From: JALHNI01 sp965229305
GTDB taxonomy: Bacteria > Acidobacteriota > Terriglobia > Bryobacterales > Bryobacteraceae
DNA: 64,000 nucleotides
Direction: 5' to 3'
Assembly: GCA_965229305.1 (NCBI GenBank)
Contig: CBDDIZ010000015.1
Span: 1 to 64,000 of the forward strand
A model generated the notes under the pieces. That model did not search any database and was not told where the DNA came from. It saw only the letters and a program-made list of their open reading frames with translations. Both the position numbers and the translations under genes were made by a program. Of the stretch, positions 27,735-36,173 are shown one piece after another; the stretch's first letter is position 1, and every line of letters begins with the position of its first letter.

Positions 27735-28337
27735 ATGGACAAGACCATCAGCGAAAGAGTGCTGGCGCTGGTTCGCCAACGGGGTATTGTGAGGCCGCGA
27801 GATCTGGAGCGGCAGGGCATCTCTCGCGAATATCTTCTCCGATTGCTGCGTCAAGGTGCAGTGAACCGGTTGGGACGGGGACTTTACGAACTGGCGGAGG
27901 CGTCTCCAACGGAGCATCACAGCTTGGCTGTCGTAGCGAAAGAAGCGCCTCAAGGAGTAATCTGCCTTTTGTCGGCGCTCCGCTTTCATGGGCTGACGAC
28001 TCAGCAACCACTGGAGGTTTGGGTGGGCATTCCGACTAGGGCCTGGCATCCGGCCCTCGCGGGCGCGGCGCATCGGGTGGTTCGCTATTCGGAGACGACC
28101 TGGCAAGCAGGAGTTGAGTCGCACCGCATTGAAGGCGTGATCGTGCGGATCTTCAATCCCGCGAAGACCATTGCCGATTGCTTTAAGTACCGCAATAAGA
28201 TTGGGCTGGACGTGGCGCTCGAAGCTCTGCGGGACGCGCTGCGTCAACGGAAAGCGACGGTGGATGAGATTGAGCATTACGCGCAGATCTGTCGCGTTTC
28301 CCGGGTGATTCGGCCCTATTTGGAGGCGAGCGTTTGA
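27735..28337 (+). CDS. AbiEi-type antitoxin (type IV toxin-antitoxin system)
   Basis: A protein of 200 residues. An N-terminal winged helix (ERVLALVRQRGIVRPRDLER, GISREYLLRLLRQG) should bind the promoter. A C-terminal AbiEi domain follows, with VICLLSALRFHGLTTQQP, VWVGIPTRAWHP and VRIFNPAKTIADCFKYRNK. In AbiE systems this protein represses the operon and counteracts the nucleotidyltransferase toxin. The ATG at 27735 is chosen because MDKTISERV fits the domain start. The stop overlaps the toxin start by three bases. Confidence 0.9.
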   Translation: MDKTISERVLALVRQRGIVRPRDLERQGISREYLLRLLRQGAVNRLGRGLYELAEASPTEHHSLAVVAKEAPQGVICLLSALRFHGLTTQQPLEVWVGIPTRAWHPALAGAAHRVVRYSETTWQAGVESHRIEGVIVRIFNPAKTIADCFKYRNKIGLDVALEALRDALRQRKATVDEIEHYAQICRVSRVIRPYLEASV

Positions 28338-29248
28338 GCGTTAGACAGGCGAAGAACCTCAGCGCTTCGGTGCGAGCCAAGCTGTTGAATCGATCACGCG
28401 AACGGCGAGAAGACTTCCAGTTTGTGCTGGGGCGGTGGGTTGCGGAACGCTTTCTCTACCGACTCGGACAATCGGCGCACCGTGATCGTTATGTCTTAAA
28501 GGGCGCCACACTGTTCCTGGTTTGGCAGGGAGGTATTGCTCGTCCGACCCGGGATCTCGATTTCCTTGCCTACGGATCGTCTGAGGCCAGCGCAGTTACG
28601 AAGGCGATCCGGGAGATTTGCCAAGTGCCGGCCGACGATGGGTTGGTGTTCGAACTGGGGGAGATTCGGACTGAGGAGACTCGAGCGGAAGCCGAGTACG
28701 ACGGCATGAGAGTGCTGGTGCCGGCAGCGCTCGATCAGGCTCGCGTGGTCCTGCAACTGGACCTCGGATTCGGAGACGCAGTGGAGCCTCCTTCGTCAGA
28801 GATCGAGCTTCCGGTGATGCTGGAATTTCCGGCGCCGAAGGTTCGAGCGTATCCCGCGGAGGTGGTGATTGCGGAGAAGTTTCAGGCCATGGTTCAGCTT
28901 GGTATCGCCAACAGCCGGATGAAAGACTTCTTCGATCTGTGGGCCTTGTCGCGAGAACAGGCGTTTCAAATGACTCGTCTGCGACGGGCAGTCAGGGCGA
29001 CTTTTGAACGGCGTAGAACGCCGCTGCCGAAAGTGCGTCCGACGGCTTTGACCGATGACTTTCTGAAGGATCAGGCCAAGGCGGCTTTGTGGAAAGCGTT
29101 TCTGAAGCGGGTCGGCTCGCCTGAGGGGGCCGCACTGGGGGAGGTGGGAGAGGCGATTGCGCGTTTCATCATGCCTGTCGTCGAGCGAAGCGGCGACGAT
29201 GGGGCGGAACGGAGATGGCCACCCAACGGACCATGGACAGCCGGGTAG
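28334..29248 (+). CDS. AbiEii-type toxin, nucleotidyltransferase
   Basis: A protein of 304 residues. The nucleotidyltransferase core shows YVLKGATLFLVW, then the catalytic TRDLDFLAYG (D-x-D), with EVVIAEKFQAMVQLG and MKDFFDLWAL further on. It probably transfers nucleotides to an RNA target and stops growth, giving phage defence by abortive infection. The start is TTG at 28334 inside the antitoxin stop (TTGA), as is common in such pairs. The last 30 residues are unlike the family and may be a lengthened tail. Confidence 0.9.
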   Translation: MSVRQAKNLSASVRAKLLNRSRERREDFQFVLGRWVAERFLYRLGQSAHRDRYVLKGATLFLVWQGGIARPTRDLDFLAYGSSEASAVTKAIREICQVPADDGLVFELGEIRTEETRAEAEYDGMRVLVPAALDQARVVLQLDLGFGDAVEPPSSEIELPVMLEFPAPKVRAYPAEVVIAEKFQAMVQLGIANSRMKDFFDLWALSREQAFQMTRLRRAVRATFERRRTPLPKVRPTALTDDFLKDQAKAALWKAFLKRVGSPEGAALGEVGEAIARFIMPVVERSGDDGAERRWPPNGPWTAG

Positions 29249-29268
29249 CAAACGGTGAGGTTGCTCAC

Positions 29269-29694
29269 CTAGTTGAGGTCAGCGGGGGACGGGCGGGTCC
29301 GGCGGAGGAGGTGGAAGAGGAGGAGGCCGGCGGGGCCGAAGAGGAAGGTGAGGAGGAGGCAGGGGGTGAGGAGCCAGTGGGCGAGGCCGCGGGATTGGCC
29401 GTCGCGGAGTTCCCAGGCGCCGATGAAGAGGTCGAAGGCGAGGTAGTGGAGCCAGCCGCCGAGGAGGAGCCAGGGGTTGGCGAAGAGTTGGGAGACGGCG
29501 GCGAGGGAGTCGAAGCCGCCGGTGGACTCGCCCCAGTGGAGGGCGAGGACGGCGACATAGGTGACCGAAAGAGCGAGGGGCAGAACGCAACCGGCGAGGG
29601 GCTGGGTGTAGCGCCAGCGGGGAGCGCAGATCAGGAGCAACCAACCGGGGAGAACGGCGGTGTTGGCGACGGAGAAGATCTGCGCGGCGGTCAT
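29269..29694 (-). CDS. ABA4-like (DUF4281) membrane protein
   Basis: A protein of 141 residues with four hydrophobic segments. The family pattern is visible: MTAAQIFSVANTAVLPGWLL, then FANPWLLLGGWLHYLAFDLF, IGAWELRDGQ and the final LLTFLFGPAGLLLF. Plant ABA4 acts in neoxanthin formation; bacterial members have no proven role, though a carotenoid link is plausible. The start is ATG at 29694. It lies four bases after the CPBP gene on the same strand. A longer frame reading through to 30162 is a shadow of that gene. Confidence 0.82.
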   Translation of the reverse strand: MTAAQIFSVANTAVLPGWLLLICAPRWRYTQPLAGCVLPLALSVTYVAVLALHWGESTGGFDSLAAVSQLFANPWLLLGGWLHYLAFDLFIGAWELRDGQSRGLAHWLLTPCLLLTFLFGPAGLLLFHLLRRTRPSPADLN

Positions 29695-29698
29695 GGGA

Positions 29699-30361
29699 TC
29701 AGAGCCAGTATTGCCATTGTTTGGTGGCGATGGTGAAGAGGCTGAGGCAGAGATTGGTGACGGCGTGGGTGAGGATGAGGTCACCGAGACTCTTGGTCTT
29801 GACCATCCACCAGTTGTAGATGACGCCGCAGAGGAGGCCGACTTCCCAGAAGGGGCCGTGCTCGGAAGCAAACAGGATGGCGACGATCCAGAAGGCCTGG
29901 AACGAGTATTGGCCGAGGGGGACGGATTCGAAGTCGGGTTTGATGAGCCAACGCATGAGCCAGGCGCGCCAGAAGAGCTCTTCGATGATGGGGACGAGGA
30001 GGACGGCGCGGACCGTGCGGAAGAAAAGGACCATGGGGTCGGCGAGGAAGTCGGTGGCGATGGAGGTCTGGAGGGTGCCGGTGAGCGAGTTCTGGAAGAG
30101 CCAGTGGTTGCGGTAGCCGGGGATGAGCTGGTCCGGCCCGACCCAGAGGGCACAGACGGCAACCCCTAAGGCAATGCTGGCGAGGGGGCGCTCGCAGCGG
30201 AACGAGATCACGTGCCGGGAGAAGAACCAGAGGACGGCGGTGAGGATGGTGACACGGAGCGGGAATTCCCAGGACCCCAACGGCGTGAGGTAGCTTTGGA
30301 TCGCCAGAAAGCCGAGGAACACAGCCATCGGCAGGACATAAGGAACAGCAGGATGTTTCAA
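29699..30361 (-). CDS. CPBP/CAAX-type intramembrane protease (PEP-CTERM-associated type)
   Basis: A protein of 220 residues with about seven transmembrane helices. The ABI/CPBP motifs are present: EELFWR (EExxxR), FASEH and HAVTN (F/HxxxN). The layout resembles the CAAX-protease-related proteins that accompany exosortase/PEP-CTERM systems, and PEP-CTERM substrates occur at three places in this window. A role in that pathway is inference. It forms an operon with the ABA4-like gene and is divergent from the YncE-like gene, 42 bases away. Confidence 0.78.
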   Translation of the reverse strand: MKHPAVPYVLPMAVFLGFLAIQSYLTPLGSWEFPLRVTILTAVLWFFSRHVISFRCERPLASIALGVAVCALWVGPDQLIPGYRNHWLFQNSLTGTLQTSIATDFLADPMVLFFRTVRAVLLVPIIEELFWRAWLMRWLIKPDFESVPLGQYSFQAFWIVAILFASEHGPFWEVGLLCGVIYNWWMVKTKSLGDLILTHAVTNLCLSLFTIATKQWQYWL

Positions 30362-30403
30362 ACCTCAAATGCTACACGAAACCGGACGCTAAAATGGAGC
30401 CGG

Positions 30404-32155
30404 ATGCGAAATGCGATGCTGGCGGCGGTGATGGCGATGTCGGTTTGGGCGCAGGCGCCGGGGCCGGAGACCTTGCCCGCGGCGAGTGTGCTGACGCCAG
30501 ACGGCAAATACCTGGTGATGCTGACGCAGCAACCGGCGGCGGTGGCGGTGTATCGGGTGGGGGCTACGTTGCAGGCGGGCGCGCGGGCGGAGCTGCCGGA
30601 CGCGGGGTTCGGGCTGACGATGACGCAGAACGGGCGGACGCTCTATGTGAGTGGGGGGGAGAAGTCGGCGGTGTATGAATACACGCTGTCGGCGGCGGGG
30701 GAGTTGAAGGCGGCGCGGACGTTCGAGGTGGCGCCGGCGGACTTCATCGGGGACGTGGCGTTGTCGCCGAATGACCGGCTGCTGTATGCGACGTCGTTCA
30801 ATCGGGATCAGGTGCTGGTGATCAATCCGCAATCGGGTCGGGTGATCGAGCGGGTGAAGACGGGACGGCGCCCGGCGCGCATTCAGTTTCAGACGCTGGG
30901 GACGAGCTTCTTTGTGACGAGTTGGGGGAACTCGGCGGTGTATCAGCATCGGGTAGAGACGGCCGAGGCGATGGGGATGACGCGGACGGGCGGGATGCCG
31001 GGGGCGATGGTGTGGAGCGATTATGTGCCGGCGTTGACGGAGGATGAGAAGGAACTCGGGCTGAAGGTGGAGTGGAAGTCGCGGCTGTTTGTGGCGGCGG
31101 CGAACACGAACCGGGTGGATGTGATTGGGGTGAATGAGCGAGGCGAGGTGCGGACGCTCGAGACGATCAACTTGGCGTTTACGCCGCTGCAGCCGGCGGG
31201 GATGTCGCCGTCGTCGCTGGCCTTGAGCGCGGATCAGAAGACCCTGTATGTCGGGTGTTCGTGGGGCGGGATGGTGCGGGTGGTGGATGTGTCACGGGCG
31301 CGGAGCCTGGTCGTGGGGGCGGCGACGGCCCGGAATCCGTTGTCACTTGCAGCGTTGCAGGACGGACGCGTGGTGGCGATGGGGATCGGCGGCTCGGTGG
31401 ACGTATTGTCGTTGGCGGATCCGGTGAAGCTGGGCGAGGCGACCGAAGCGGTGGAGCGGGGGTTGTTGTACCACGATGATTTGCTGGAGCCGCCGGTGGG
31501 TCGGTCGGCCATTGAGCATGTGGTGTATGTGGTGAAGGATCCCGTGAAGGCGGGTCCGGTGCAGTTGCGGTGGGAGGAAGAGTTTGTGCGGTTCGCGAAC
31601 CTGACGCTGAAAAGCGGGTCGGCGCCGGGTGAGCAGTGGGCGTTGTCGGCGGTGGCGAATGACGCGGTGACGCGGATGGGGAAACGGGTGAGGGAGTGGA
31701 AGGGCGATCCGGCGGCGGTGACGCCGGCGGGGACGATCCTGACGAATGCGGCCGCGGCGGGGTTGAGCACGAAGACGTACGGGTCGGCGGAGGAGTTGGC
31801 GGCGGACGCGGGGAAGCTGCCGCGGCTGGCTTATCTGCGGCTGGGGGCGACGGGGCAGGATACGGCGCTGGGGCTGATTGCGGGAGCGTTGTCGAAGTCG
31901 CCGCTGTGGGCCAAGACGGCGATTTTCGTCATCAACACGCATCAGACGGCCTGGCCGGAGCCGGGAACGAAGGGCTACATCATTTCGCCGTATACGCGGA
32001 CGAAGCAAGTGGACACGACGGCGTATGGCGCGCCGTCGATGTTGCGGACGATGGAGCTGATTCTGGGCTTGCGGCCGATGACGTTGTTCGATGCGATGGC
32101 ACCGGCGATGTCGGGGGCGTTTGGGAGCAAGGCCGACCTGCGGCCAGTGGATTAG
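30404..32155 (+). CDS. YncE-like beta-propeller with a degenerate phosphoesterase-type domain, exported
   Basis: A protein of 583 residues from the ATG at 30404, with a signal peptide (MRNAMLAAVMAMSVWAQA). Residues 20-350 carry YVTN/Lactonase-like repeats (LTPDGKYLVML, LSPNDRLLYATSFN, LSADQKTLYVG). The rest follows the layout of the YncE-plus-alkaline-phosphatase proteins of this phylum but is shortened. HVVYVVK lacks the following ENRTYD, the D-G-H motif is replaced by SAPGEQW, and the late metal-binding D/H block is reduced to INTHQTAW before YIISPYTR. The MLRTMELILGLRPMT tail is intact. It is probably not an active phosphatase. Confidence 0.8.
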   Translation: MRNAMLAAVMAMSVWAQAPGPETLPAASVLTPDGKYLVMLTQQPAAVAVYRVGATLQAGARAELPDAGFGLTMTQNGRTLYVSGGEKSAVYEYTLSAAGELKAARTFEVAPADFIGDVALSPNDRLLYATSFNRDQVLVINPQSGRVIERVKTGRRPARIQFQTLGTSFFVTSWGNSAVYQHRVETAEAMGMTRTGGMPGAMVWSDYVPALTEDEKELGLKVEWKSRLFVAAANTNRVDVIGVNERGEVRTLETINLAFTPLQPAGMSPSSLALSADQKTLYVGCSWGGMVRVVDVSRARSLVVGAATARNPLSLAALQDGRVVAMGIGGSVDVLSLADPVKLGEATEAVERGLLYHDDLLEPPVGRSAIEHVVYVVKDPVKAGPVQLRWEEEFVRFANLTLKSGSAPGEQWALSAVANDAVTRMGKRVREWKGDPAAVTPAGTILTNAAAAGLSTKTYGSAEELAADAGKLPRLAYLRLGATGQDTALGLIAGALSKSPLWAKTAIFVINTHQTAWPEPGTKGYIISPYTRTKQVDTTAYGAPSMLRTMELILGLRPMTLFDAMAPAMSGAFGSKADLRPVD

Positions 32156-32694
32156 CGCCAGGTCTTGTCGTCGAAGCGGCCCAGGTCGACGTCGTCGGGG
32201 AGGACGCCGAGGGTGATGATGGCGAAGGTGAAGGCGCGGGTGCCGGCTTCGAGGTGACCGCCGAAGGCTTTGTCGGGGTCGGCCATGGTGAAGTGCGGGT
32301 GGAGCTTGCCGTTTAAGACGAAGCCGGAGACGTTGATGATGTCGGCGCTTTTGGTGGGGTCTTCGAGGTAGGTGTTCTTCGAGGGGAAGCTGCGGTTGGT
32401 GACGACGTGGTAGTGCGCGCTCATCACGCTGCCGACGCCATTCAGGATGACGGCATTCCTAATCTTCTGGGCTTTGACCTGTTGTTCGAGGCCGGCGAGG
32501 ATGTCGGCCTGGTGCTTGAAGCGGATGACGACAACGCGGTCGATCTTGGCGGAGACAGCGACGGCGTCGGGGACGGAGGCGCTTAATCCTTTGGCGTCAT
32601 TTTCCGGCGTTGTGGCTTTAATGACCTCGGTTTTTCGGACCTGGGCAAGCGACGTGGCGGCCAGCAGGAGGGCGAAGAAAGGGAGATTGCGCAT
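32152..32694 (-). CDS. Exported PPC (DUF296) domain protein
   Basis: A protein of 180 residues with a signal peptide (MRNLPFFALLLAATSLAQ). The PPC/PCC domain is clear: ILAGLEQQVKAQKIRNAVIL, GVGSVMSAHYHV and the hallmark HPHFTMADPDKAFGGHLEAG. Plant PPC domains are in AT-hook nuclear proteins and bacterial ones are mostly cytoplasmic trimers; an exported form is unusual. The His residues could bind a metal. Its stop overlaps the stop of the YncE-like gene by four bases. Confidence 0.85.
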   Translation of the reverse strand: MRNLPFFALLLAATSLAQVRKTEVIKATTPENDAKGLSASVPDAVAVSAKIDRVVVIRFKHQADILAGLEQQVKAQKIRNAVILNGVGSVMSAHYHVVTNRSFPSKNTYLEDPTKSADIINVSGFVLNGKLHPHFTMADPDKAFGGHLEAGTRAFTFAIITLGVLPDDVDLGRFDDKTWR

Positions 32695-32731
32695 CCTGTC
32701 AACATAACTGATTTATGGTATTGTTTCACTC

Positions 32732-35700
32732 ATGCTACGTAAGCTTCTGGTGGGGTGGATCCTGTGTGTCTGTCCCCTTCTCTCTCAAACCAGCACCATC
32801 CAGGGTGTCTTAGTCGACCCTTCTGGAGCAGCAATTAAAGGTGCAAAAATCACCGCAACCGATCAGCAAAAGAACGTTGTTATTCGAGAAGTAACGACGG
32901 GCGACGATGGAATCTTCCGGGTATTGAATATTCAGCCCGGGCTGTACGATTTGAAGTATCAGGCCAGCGGTTTCAAGACGAAGACGAGCACGGGTTTAAC
33001 GCTCGATCAGAACCAGAACATGAATCTCGGCAACGTCACGATGGATGTGGGCGCGACGACGGATTCGGTGACGGTGGAGACCGATGTGCCGCTGGTGGAA
33101 ACGACGACGTCGAATAAGAGCTTCACGCTGTCGAATAAGCAGGTGACGGATCTGTCGCTCAATGGGCGGGACTTCCAGTCGCTGATGCGTACGCTGCCGG
33201 GCGTGGTGTCGAATGACCGCACGGACTTCCGGCTGGCGTTCAACAACACGGACGCGTTCAACGTGAATGGTCTGCGCGGCTCGAATAACAACGTGTTCCT
33301 TGATGGCGCGATCAATACGGACGTCGGTGCGAACGACGGGCAGTATACGCAGATCTCGCTGGACGCGGTGGGCGAGTTCAAGGTGCAGACGTCGACCTTC
33401 AACGCGGAGTTCGGGCGTAACCCGGGCATCATGATTTCGGTGAATACGAAGTCGGGCGGGAAGAACTTCCACGGCACGGCTTACGAGTTCCTGCGGAACA
33501 ACGCACTCGACGCGCGGCAGCCGTTCGACCGGACTGGCACGACGGCGAAGTTGCGGTTCAACCAGTTCGGCGGCAATATCGGCGGGCCTTTGGCGTTGCC
33601 GAAGGTGTCGTCGATGAAGGAGCCGAAGTTGTTCTTCTTCTTCAACTACGAGAAGACGCTGGCCACGCGACCGAGCGGCGGCAGCTTTGTGGACTTGCCG
33701 CATCCGGACCTGTTGAATGGCGACTTGTCGCGGTTGTATCGCACGGGCAATATCCTGACGTCGGCGGGGGTCGATACGGGCTACCGCATCGGGCAGGTGT
33801 TTCAGCCGGGGACGTTGGTGCGTGAAGCGGGCGGGCGCATCATTGGCGGTACGCCGTATCCGGGCAACATCATTCCGCGAAGCCAGTGGTCACAGAACGC
33901 GGCGGCGTTTTTGAAGGTGATCGGCGGCGCGAACTACGCGGGCACGGTGCCCACGCCGAACGTGCCGGAGAACGTGCGTTCCTTCTTCCAGGACACGTAT
34001 CAGTTCAACAAAGAAGGCAAGGTGCTGCGCCTGGATTATACGATCAGCGACCGGGCGAACTTCTTCTTCCGCTGGGCGGATGACGCGAATCACGAAGCGC
34101 AGGGTTTGGGCATCTTTGCGTCGACGCCGTATCCGGTGTTTCCGCAGTTCCGGCGCAAGCCGGGCAGTTCGTGGAGCTACAACCTGGTGAACGTGATTTC
34201 GCCGTCGACGACCAACGAGTTCATCTTTAGCTACAACCGGCTGACGCAGTTGGTGGACGTGAACGAGAGCGTGGCGAACAAGTCGTTGTATGACCGGACG
34301 GCGCTGGGCTTTACGTTCCCGGAATTCTTCCCCGATTCGAACCTGCGCAATCGCTTTCCGCGGTTCAATTGCGGCGTGGGCAGCTGTAACTATCCGGGCT
34401 TTCCGGCCGGTTGGCTGAGCGAAGCGAAGCAGTTCACATTTACCGACAACCTGACGAAGAATGTGGGAAAGCACACGTTCAAGTTCGGCGGCTTCTGGAA
34501 CATGAATCTGAATGGACAGCAGCCGAGCTGGACGGACGTGATGAATTTCAACTTCGGCGATTCGGCGGATAACCCGATTTCGACGGGCAATACGTTCGCG
34601 AACATGCTGGTGGGCAATTACACGTCGGTGAGCCAGTCGAATGGCCGCTTCTACGGGTCGTTCCGGTTCTACGGCATCGAAGGGTATGCGCAGGACTCGT
34701 GGCGGGTGAACAAGAAGCTGACGCTCGAGTACGGGTTGCGCTGGGCTTACATGGGACCGACGTATAGCTACGGGAAGTTCCTGCAGAACTACTTCGACCC
34801 GCGGGCGTACAATCCGGCGCAGGCGGCGCGGATCGATCAGAATCCGGGCTTGACGCTCGGCACCCTGGTGCCGAATGTGGGCAATCCGTTCAACGGGATG
34901 ATTGAAGAAGGCAAGGGCAATCTGCCGCTGGGCGGCGTGAAGCACCGGTGGAACAACTTCGGGCCGCGCTTCGGCTTTGCGTACGATCCGTTCGGCGACG
35001 GCAAGACTTCGATTCGCGGCGGTGGCGGCGTGTTCTATGAGCGCATTCGTCAGAACGCGAATAACTTCGACGGGTTGGGCAATCCGCCGTTGACGTTCCA
35101 GCCGACGGTGTATGCCGGCCGCGTGGATGCGTTGAACACGGGCCTGATCGCTGGCGGTCGCCGGGCTCCGGTGGGCATTGTGGCGATCGATGCCGAAGGG
35201 CAGATCCCGACCGTCTACTCGTGGAGCTTCGGCATCCAACGCGAGTTGGGCCGCAAGACTTCGGTGGACGTGTCGTATGTGGGCAACCGCGGCCGCTGGC
35301 TGCAGTATCGCCGCGATCTGAACCAGTTGCCGTTGGGCTATACGCTACAGCCGGGGATTCTGGCGAGCGTGAACAACCAGTCGAATGCGCTGCGTCCTTA
35401 CCTGGGATACGCGGGCGTGAACTTTACGGAGTTCGGATCGACGTCGAACTATAACGGTTTGCAAGCGCGCGTGAGCCGCCGCTTTGCGAAGAGCTTTACG
35501 GGCAACTTCAACTACACGTGGAGCAAGGCGCAAGGGGTGAACGAAGGCGATACGACGGCGCTGGCTTACAGCTACGACCGGCGGCGCGAATACGGGCTGC
35601 TGAACTTCGATCGTAAGCAGATCGTGACGGTGGACTTCATCTACGAATTCCCGAACCTGGCGAGCTCGAATGGGTTTGCGAAGGGCGTGGTGAATGGATG

Positions 35701-36163
35701 GCAGATCAACGGCATTGCGCGCTTCTGGGGCGGGACGCCGTTGACGGTGACGTCGAACGGCAACATGGGTACGCTGGGCGGAGGTCCGCGGGCGAACTAC
35801 CTGGGTGGCGAGGTGACGAATTCGAATAAGAGCGAGCTCGATTACTTCAATGTGTTTGCGTTCGGCCGGCCGGCCGAAGGCAACCTGGGGAACACGGGCG
35901 AAGGCATCTTCCGTGGGCCGGGGATCAACCAGTGGGATATCTCGCTGATCAAGACGACGACGTTCTACGAGCGGGTGAAGGTGCAGTTCCGCTTCGAGAC
36001 GTTCAACACGTTGAACCATACGCAGTGGGCGGGGGTGAACACCGGTTTGAGTGTGCCCAACCCGAACACGGCGGTGACAGCGGCGACGCGAGGCACGTTT
36101 GGACAAGTGAATTCCACGCGTGAACCGCGCAATATTCAGTTCGGTATCAAGCTCCTCTTCTAA
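32732..36163 (+). CDS. Oar-type TonB-dependent receptor with carboxypeptidase-regulatory domain
   Basis: A protein of 1143 residues with a signal peptide (MLRKLLVGWILCVCPLLSQ). Residues about 20-110 form a CarboxypepD-regulatory (Ig-like) domain: TIQGVLVDPSGAAIKGAKIT. A plug domain (LNGRDFQSLMRTLPGV, GLRGSNNNVFLDGA, EFGRNPG) and a long beta-barrel follow, ending in NIQFGIKLLF with the terminal Phe expected for BAM insertion. These receptors are hugely expanded in Solibacter-like acidobacteria. The substrate cannot be read; complex sugars or peptides are usual guesses. The TPR gene begins ten bases downstream. Confidence 0.93.
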   Translation: MLRKLLVGWILCVCPLLSQTSTIQGVLVDPSGAAIKGAKITATDQQKNVVIREVTTGDDGIFRVLNIQPGLYDLKYQASGFKTKTSTGLTLDQNQNMNLGNVTMDVGATTDSVTVETDVPLVETTTSNKSFTLSNKQVTDLSLNGRDFQSLMRTLPGVVSNDRTDFRLAFNNTDAFNVNGLRGSNNNVFLDGAINTDVGANDGQYTQISLDAVGEFKVQTSTFNAEFGRNPGIMISVNTKSGGKNFHGTAYEFLRNNALDARQPFDRTGTTAKLRFNQFGGNIGGPLALPKVSSMKEPKLFFFFNYEKTLATRPSGGSFVDLPHPDLLNGDLSRLYRTGNILTSAGVDTGYRIGQVFQPGTLVREAGGRIIGGTPYPGNIIPRSQWSQNAAAFLKVIGGANYAGTVPTPNVPENVRSFFQDTYQFNKEGKVLRLDYTISDRANFFFRWADDANHEAQGLGIFASTPYPVFPQFRRKPGSSWSYNLVNVISPSTTNEFIFSYNRLTQLVDVNESVANKSLYDRTALGFTFPEFFPDSNLRNRFPRFNCGVGSCNYPGFPAGWLSEAKQFTFTDNLTKNVGKHTFKFGGFWNMNLNGQQPSWTDVMNFNFGDSADNPISTGNTFANMLVGNYTSVSQSNGRFYGSFRFYGIEGYAQDSWRVNKKLTLEYGLRWAYMGPTYSYGKFLQNYFDPRAYNPAQAARIDQNPGLTLGTLVPNVGNPFNGMIEEGKGNLPLGGVKHRWNNFGPRFGFAYDPFGDGKTSIRGGGGVFYERIRQNANNFDGLGNPPLTFQPTVYAGRVDALNTGLIAGGRRAPVGIVAIDAEGQIPTVYSWSFGIQRELGRKTSVDVSYVGNRGRWLQYRRDLNQLPLGYTLQPGILASVNNQSNALRPYLGYAGVNFTEFGSTSNYNGLQARVSRRFAKSFTGNFNYTWSKAQGVNEGDTTALAYSYDRRREYGLLNFDRKQIVTVDFIYEFPNLASSNGFAKGVVNGWQINGIARFWGGTPLTVTSNGNMGTLGGGPRANYLGGEVTNSNKSELDYFNVFAFGRPAEGNLGNTGEGIFRGPGINQWDISLIKTTTFYERVKVQFRFETFNTLNHTQWAGVNTGLSVPNPNTAVTAATRGTFGQVNSTREPRNIQFGIKLLF

Positions 36164-36173
36164 ACTGGACTGA

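Noticed and set aside
29269..30162. 297-residue frame that would fuse extra sequence to the ABA4-like protein
   Set aside because: The first 156 residues are Ser/Pro-rich and lie inside the CPBP gene in another frame; the ABA4-like part has its own ATG at 29694.
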